From Chlorobium sp. (GTDB lineage: Bacteria > Bacteroidota > Chlorobiia > Chlorobiales > Chlorobiaceae), in NCBI GenBank assembly GCA_028278005.1, contig JANQFD010000011.1, forward strand, positions 1 to 18,772: a DNA stretch of 18,772 nucleotides, written 5' to 3'. The translations under genes were made by a program, and so were the position numbers. Each line of letters starts with the position of its first letter. The first letter of the stretch is position 1. Below are positions 14,879 to 18,772 of this stretch, one piece after another. The notes below the pieces were generated by a model, which had not been told where the DNA came from, searched no databases, and saw nothing but the letters and a program-made list of their open reading frames with translations.

Positions 14879-16375
14879 TTACAACCCCGTATCGAACGTG
14901 AGCAATGTCCCTTTTGCAATCGACAGGTTCTTTCCTGCAGCCAGCGGCTCGCTCATCCCTTCAAGATATATCATGAGGTCATACGTTCCGGGAGGAACCG
15001 CATAGGGCTTCCACAGAGGGTAATCACCGTTCGACGCTTTTTCAATCTTTATGAGAGGTGTGTTTTTCCCTGAAGGCACAAGCGCCCAGGAAGAAACATC
15101 AGGATTTTGCGGCTGTTTCAGCTGAATACCGGTATCTATGGCGACACGTGTTTCCAGGCCGGGTTTAACAACAGCTCCGGCATGCAGAACAACAGGTTTA
15201 TCTTTTGTCTTATGAAGGTAGGAACCCTTGTAATGCACCGCAAGGTCGTATGTGCCGGGAGGCAGTGGTTTTGTTTTGTAGAAGTAGTGGGTATTTCCGG
15301 TTTCAGGGGTTATGAGATTTACGGCATTCTCCCCTTTCCTTGTGATAATTACTGCTCCGGCAGGCATTGCACTAAGCTCTCCGGTGATGTCGATTGCCAG
15401 CGAGCCCATATTCAGTTCGGTTGTCCGTCCTCCCTCGATTTCGTACATGCCGAGCGACACTTCAGAATCAGGCTTGTAGTTGGAATTGGCATATCCACCG
15501 ATAACCTCGTATTGTCCCGCCGGCAAAGGATGTTCGTCGTCGGCAATCAGGGTTGATTTGATCCGTTTGACGAGTTTGCCGTCCTTTACACGAACTATCT
15601 TGATGGTATTCATACATTCGAGTGCATCTCGAGGCATGGCAATTCGCAGTTTACCGAGACCTGTAGATACAGTCGAAACCGTAGTTTTCGCCTTTTCGAC
15701 CTTCCGGTGCACCTCGGTCCTGATTGTCTCCAGGGCTTTGAGAAGGGTACCTGTGTCGGCAGCCCCGAAATACCTGCCGCCGGTTGCATCCGCAAGGCAG
15801 TCGAGCTGCTCTTTCTGCTTCTGGTTTACCGCAAATCCGACAACATGCATCACAAAGTGAATGCCTGATTCCTTCAGAGCACGTATAACCATGCATGGGT
15901 CGTCATGACAGGTCTCATGACCATCACTGACAAGAATAATTGTGGTTTCCTCTTCACTGTTCCGGATACTTTCCGCGACAAGTTTTACGGCAGCAGCTAT
16001 CGGGGTCTTTCCTTTCGGAGAAAGCGCATCAACTCTTCCGAGCAGTTCCTTCCGGTTGGTGTTTTCAACCGGTAATAGTATCTCTATATCCGAGCAATCT
16101 CCTTTCCGGCGGTGCCCGTATGCAGTAAGTCCGACTGAAACTTCTTCCGGAATACCCGGAATCACCTTGTGCATGACTTCCCTCGCCGCCTCAATTTTTG
16201 TGGCCTGACCGGCTTTTCCCCACATGCTTCCCGAGGCATCAAGTATAACCATAACACGAGGATACTCAGCCGCCTGCAGTGAAGAGACAGACATCGGTAT
16301 ATGCAGGCCGGACAGTAATACAAGCCACAACACCAGCAAAACGGATCGCGGTAGAGGGGGGTTCATGATTCTCAT
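14879..16375 (-). CDS. Secreted von Willebrand factor A domain protein with C-terminal beta repeats
   Basis: A 498-residue protein with a signal peptide (residues about 10-36, likely cut after LQAA). The VWA domain spans about 39-222 and has a complete metal-ion-dependent adhesion site: D46-A-S-G-S50, T124 (GKTPI) and D151 (VSDGHE). Four Cys within it (94, 156, 161, 193) could form disulfides outside the cytoplasm. The rest is beta-rich, with recurring turn-strand units LPAGQYEV (284-291), LPPGTYDLAV (371-380) and VPPGTYDLMI (460-469), as in carboxypeptidase-regulatory or PEGA-like domains. It probably binds a protein or wall partner; no partner is evident. An ATG at 16366 is an equally good start, with GAG five bases upstream. 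It lies 79 bp after the acyl-CoA ligase stop and 16 bp before the SDR gene. Confidence 0.85.
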   Translation of the reverse strand: MRIMNPPLPRSVLLVLWLVLLSGLHIPMSVSSLQAAEYPRVMVILDASGSMWGKAGQATKIEAAREVMHKVIPGIPEEVSVGLTAYGHRRKGDCSDIEILLPVENTNRKELLGRVDALSPKGKTPIAAAVKLVAESIRNSEEETTIILVSDGHETCHDDPCMVIRALKESGIHFVMHVVGFAVNQKQKEQLDCLADATGGRYFGAADTGTLLKALETIRTEVHRKVEKAKTTVSTVSTGLGKLRIAMPRDALECMNTIKIVRVKDGKLVKRIKSTLIADDEHPLPAGQYEVIGGYANSNYKPDSEVSLGMYEIEGGRTTELNMGSLAIDITGELSAMPAGAVIITRKGENAVNLITPETGNTHYFYKTKPLPPGTYDLAVHYKGSYLHKTKDKPVVLHAGAVVKPGLETRVAIDTGIQLKQPQNPDVSSWALVPSGKNTPLIKIEKASNGDYPLWKPYAVPPGTYDLMIYLEGMSEPLAAGKNLSIAKGTLLTFDTGL

Positions 16376-16426
16376 TTTCAGTGGAAATTACGTTATGAAA
16401 TACCATATAGCGATGCAATATACGGC

Positions 16427-16451
16427 AAAACAACGTCACACCCTTCGTTGT
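16427..16451 (-). terminator. Weak possible terminator after the acyl-CoA ligase gene
   Basis: On the minus strand ACAACG (16446-16451) and CGTTGT (16430-16435) form a 6-bp stem followed by three more T. It starts 4 bp past the ligase stop. The stem is AT-leaning and the T-tract short, so read-through into the VWA gene is likely even if it functions. Confidence 0.3.
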
Positions 16452-16454
16452 CAA

Positions 16455-18158
16455 TCAGACTTGTCCCGGCAGGTCCGATGAGGCGCAGTGCTCTTCGACA
16501 AGCCGGCGCCGAAGCACTTTGCCGACCAGTGATTTGGGCAGACTGTCCGTAAACGTGATATATTTCGGCACCTTGTATGCGGCAAGTTCCTTTTTGCAAA
16601 ATTCACGCAATTCTTCCGTTTCGACACTGCTGCCCTCGCGCAATACAACCCAGGCCTTTACCGCCTCACTCTGATGCTCATCCGGCACTCCGGCCACACC
16701 GACTTCATAAACGTCCGGGTGGGTTGCGATAACCTCCTCCACATCCCTTGGCCAAACCTGGAAACCGCCTGGTTTGATAACATCCTTTTTCCGGTCTATA
16801 ATAAAAAGATAACCGTCTTCATCCAGATACCCGAGATCACCGGTAAACAGCCAGCCGTTCCGGATGGTTTTACCGGTTTCCTGTGGACGTTGCCAGTACT
16901 CCTTCATGAGCTGAGGAGCATGCATGACCACCTCGCCAACCTCGTTCGAAGCCAATTCACGTTCTTCATTGTCCTGATCAACAATACGAATCTCAACATC
17001 CGGGGCGGGGATACCTACCGAACCCTCCTTATAGGTCCCGAGAACGGGGGTCAAAACCGAACCTATCATCGACTCGGTAAGTGCATACGCATCGATAATC
17101 CTCCCGCCGGTCAACTCCTCAAACTTTTTTTTGGTTTCAAGCAGCAGTGGAGCCGCACCGGAAACACAAAGTTTCAATGAACCGAGAACCTTTTTGTTTT
17201 TTCTGACACGGGGGTGATTGATGATCGATGAAAACAATGTAGGCACACCGGGGAGAACCGCCGGCCCGAGCTTTCTGATGGTTGCCACAAGATCATTGAG
17301 ATCTCTTGGATTCGGTACCAGAATAAACGGATACTCATCCACCAGGGCGGCCCCGAGTATGCCAACCTGTGCATAGACATGAAACAGCGGCATATTCAGC
17401 AGAACGCTGTCCTTTCCTCTGTCAAGCACGACACTGAACCATCGGGCTATCTGCATTCCGCTGACAATCATCGCATGATGAGTACAAACGGCACATTTCG
17501 GCATACCTGTCGTACCACCCGTGAATAGAAACAGGGCCGGATCGGAAGCTGCAACCTCGACATCGGGTGAAGTTGAACCGTTGTTGGCGCTGATCATATG
17601 CTGAAGCCAGAGATCGCCTGCTTCAAGCTGGACGGCATGTCCGTCTCTCTTTTCTTTGAGGATGGAAAACAGCGCTCTCTTCAAAGGAGAAAGATATTCC
17701 TTGATACTGGTTGCAACGATGGTCCGCAATCCCGATGCATGCATCACCGATCTGATTTTCCGGTAAAACGGGGTAAGAACAACCGCAATGTGCGCCCCGC
17801 ACTCGCGTAACGCATGTTCAAGCTCATGCTCGGTATACAGGGGATTGATCGGTACGGCAATTGCACCGTTTTTCCAAACAGCAAGCTCGGAAATAATCAT
17901 TTGAGGAGAATTCGGCATGAGCAGGGCAACCCTCTCTCCCTTTTGCAGCCCCAGTGAGAGAAATCCTGCGGCCAGAGCATTGCTTTGGCTCTCAAGGTCG
18001 GACCATGTCATGGGAGAATCCTTGAAATACATCACGGTTTTATCGGGCATCTCCGCTGCACGACGGCTGACTATATCGAGAACGGTATGTGAAGGATAAG
18101 GTTCAAGCGAGGCTGGCACCCCGTTGTCATAATGCTTAATCCAGGATTTGTAACCCAT
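16455..18158 (-). CDS. Long-chain fatty-acid-CoA ligase (FadD-like, AMP-forming)
   Basis: Activates a fatty acid to its acyl-CoA through an acyl-adenylate, probably at the inner face of the membrane. It is 567 residues, near E. coli FadD (561). Motifs of the adenylate-forming superfamily: the P-loop FTGGTTGMPK at 212-221, DAYALTES at 356-363 (Ala in place of the common Gly of YGLTE), GWLFTGDLGY at 435-444 with D441, hinge DRKKDVI at 455-461 with R456, and the C-terminal catalytic Lys K547 (VGKVLRR). The fatty-acyl signature between them is of the long-chain type (KPGGFQVWPRDVEE). It may activate exogenous or recycled fatty acids, since no beta-oxidation genes are nearby. The ATG at 18158 fits the family N-terminus (KHYDNGVPASL) but has no visible ribosome binding site. 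Likely first gene of a run with the VWA and SDR genes. Confidence 0.9.
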   Translation of the reverse strand: MGYKSWIKHYDNGVPASLEPYPSHTVLDIVSRRAAEMPDKTVMYFKDSPMTWSDLESQSNALAAGFLSLGLQKGERVALLMPNSPQMIISELAVWKNGAIAVPINPLYTEHELEHALRECGAHIAVVLTPFYRKIRSVMHASGLRTIVATSIKEYLSPLKRALFSILKEKRDGHAVQLEAGDLWLQHMISANNGSTSPDVEVAASDPALFLFTGGTTGMPKCAVCTHHAMIVSGMQIARWFSVVLDRGKDSVLLNMPLFHVYAQVGILGAALVDEYPFILVPNPRDLNDLVATIRKLGPAVLPGVPTLFSSIINHPRVRKNKKVLGSLKLCVSGAAPLLLETKKKFEELTGGRIIDAYALTESMIGSVLTPVLGTYKEGSVGIPAPDVEIRIVDQDNEERELASNEVGEVVMHAPQLMKEYWQRPQETGKTIRNGWLFTGDLGYLDEDGYLFIIDRKKDVIKPGGFQVWPRDVEEVIATHPDVYEVGVAGVPDEHQSEAVKAWVVLREGSSVETEELREFCKKELAAYKVPKYITFTDSLPKSLVGKVLRRRLVEEHCASSDLPGQV

Positions 18159-18346
18159 ATGTACTATTAATGCGAAGAATCACAAGCAAACGTGAGACCG
18201 GTGTACTGCGTGATCCGGTTAATAAAACAAACCTTCTGTCTGCGGGTAAAATCCTGCAGGCTTTCGGGCTGCATTCTAACTACATAAAGATAGTCAAAAT
18301 GCGCTTAATTGATTCACATTAAAACTGTTATGAGAAAAGCTTTCAG

Positions 18347-18727
18347 TCAGGTCACTTTTTTCGGATAATACTTGACCCCCGGCATATCCTTCAGATGAGC
18401 ATCCTGCGTCCATATGACGGCTTGATGCAATTGAGCCGTGGCAAGGGTTATTCCCGGAGAAAACGGAATGTCGTGCTTTGCGCTCAGTCTGGCGGCAAGT
18501 ACAGCAACTGCGTCGGTCAGATCTACGGATCTTGCCTGCTGCATGAAAGCCACAACCTGAAGCGCTTCCGAATCGCTCATGTCTTTCATGACAAAGGAGA
18601 ACACTTCATAGAAACTGAGGGTAGGCACAATGACATCGCTCATATCCCGGATTGCTTCGAGGAAGTATGAGGCATAGGGCCCATCGTTAAAGTATTCTAT
18701 CCAGCCGGAGGCATCGACAAGGTTCAT
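18347..18727 (-). CDS. vapC: VapC-like PIN-domain toxin with an altered active site
   Basis: A 126-residue PIN-domain protein, the usual VapC size. VapC toxins are Mg-dependent ribonucleases held inactive by a VapB partner. Acidic residues D5 (VDASGWIEYF), E41 (SFYEVF) and D109 (WTQDAHL) match the expected positions. The third one, the Asp in the usual DAxIAATA motif, is replaced: the sequence is SPGITLATA, with Pro91 at that place. D86 a few residues earlier might stand in, otherwise activity is doubtful. A strong ribosome binding site (GAGGGAG) precedes the ATG at 18727, and the ATG overlaps the stop of the upstream frame as ATGA, the normal arrangement for an antitoxin-toxin operon. It could be an active toxin, a weakened one, or a domesticated PIN protein. 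Confidence 0.82.
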   Translation of the reverse strand: MNLVDASGWIEYFNDGPYASYFLEAIRDMSDVIVPTLSFYEVFSFVMKDMSDSEALQVVAFMQQARSVDLTDAVAVLAARLSAKHDIPFSPGITLATAQLHQAVIWTQDAHLKDMPGVKYYPKKVT

Positions 18728-18772
18728 ATCACTCCCTCTTCTCCGCCGGGATCACTCTCTGTCTTTTTCAGG
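18724..18772 (-). CDS. C-terminal end of the VapB-type antitoxin (5' cut by window edge)
   Basis: The frame that ends in TGA at 18724-18726 is open to the right edge and gives LKKTESDPGGEEGVI as the last 15 residues, with the stop overlapping the toxin ATG by 4 bp. The charged, Gly-containing tail fits the end of a VapB antitoxin, but the DNA-binding domain lies outside the window, so its class (AbrB, Phd, RHH) cannot be told. Confidence 0.55.
   Translation of the reverse strand, partial: LKKTESDPGGEEGVI

Noticed and set aside
15107..15556. 149-codon plus-strand frame antisense to the VWA gene
   Set aside because: Antisense to the repeated beta region, no motif, explained by codon bias.
16674..17180. 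168-codon plus-strand frame antisense to the acyl-CoA ligase gene
   Set aside because: Lies opposite conserved FadD motifs and has no features of its own.
1..18772. Search for CRISPR repeats, tRNA or rRNA genes, insertion sequences and prophage genes
   Set aside because: By eye I found no regularly spaced repeats, cloverleaf with CCA, transposase motif or terminal inverted repeats; small or diverged examples could escape.

Overview
The window looks like a stretch of chromosome from a green sulfur bacterium (Chlorobiaceae, Chlorobium/Prosthecochloris type). The main reason is a confident match at 5405-6457 (minus) to BciA, the 8-vinyl reductase of (bacterio)chlorophyll synthesis. Its wider context fits: a short single-RRM RNA-binding protein, a PepD dipeptidase, and moderate GC. 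The genus is inferred; no rRNA or tRNA gene is present to confirm it. I see no insertion sequence, phage gene, CRISPR array or tRNA, so this is mostly ordinary chromosome with a toxin-antitoxin pair at the right edge.

Layout, left to right. (1) 1-327: the end of an unrecognised open frame running in from the left edge, then AT-rich intergenic DNA. (2) 328-4050 (+): a large one-piece HyuA-HyuB protein, probably ATP-dependent 5-oxoprolinase. It converges with, and overlaps by 28 bp, an unknown four-helix membrane protein gene (4023-4550, minus). (3) 4768-5373 (+): a membrane-anchored DUF218/YdcF-SanA-ElyC protein, convergent with bciA. (4) Minus-strand block 5405-8697: bciA, a SleB/CwlJ-type cell-wall hydrolase, and PepD. 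(5) 8861-9085 (+): an unrecognised 74-residue acidic helical protein. (6) Minus-strand operon 9232-11923: a Kef-type antiporter with an RCK domain, overlapping by 14 bp a UspE-like tandem universal stress protein, and ending at a clear intrinsic terminator. (7) 12156-13745 (+): a DUF4403 protein whose 3' end runs through the terminator and the last 59 bp of the oppositely oriented RRM gene (13687-13959, minus). (8) Minus-strand block 14101-18158: a FadD-like acyl-CoA ligase, a secreted von Willebrand A protein and a short-chain dehydrogenase in transcription order. (9) 18347-18772 (minus): a VapC-like PIN toxin and the last codons of its antitoxin, joined by an ATGA overlap.

Functionally the window mixes pigment synthesis (bciA), amino-acid and peptide salvage (5-oxoprolinase, PepD), envelope maintenance (hydrolase, YdcF-like, DUF4403, VWA), ion and stress homeostasis (Kef-Usp), lipid activation (FadD, possibly the SDR) and RNA-level regulation (RRM protein, VapC). 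No single new multi-gene system stands out. The items most worth a second look are the DUF4403/RRM 3' overlap with an embedded terminator, the structured leader of the RRM gene, the VapC with a replaced active-site acid, the Kef-Usp coupling, and the orphan 74-residue protein.
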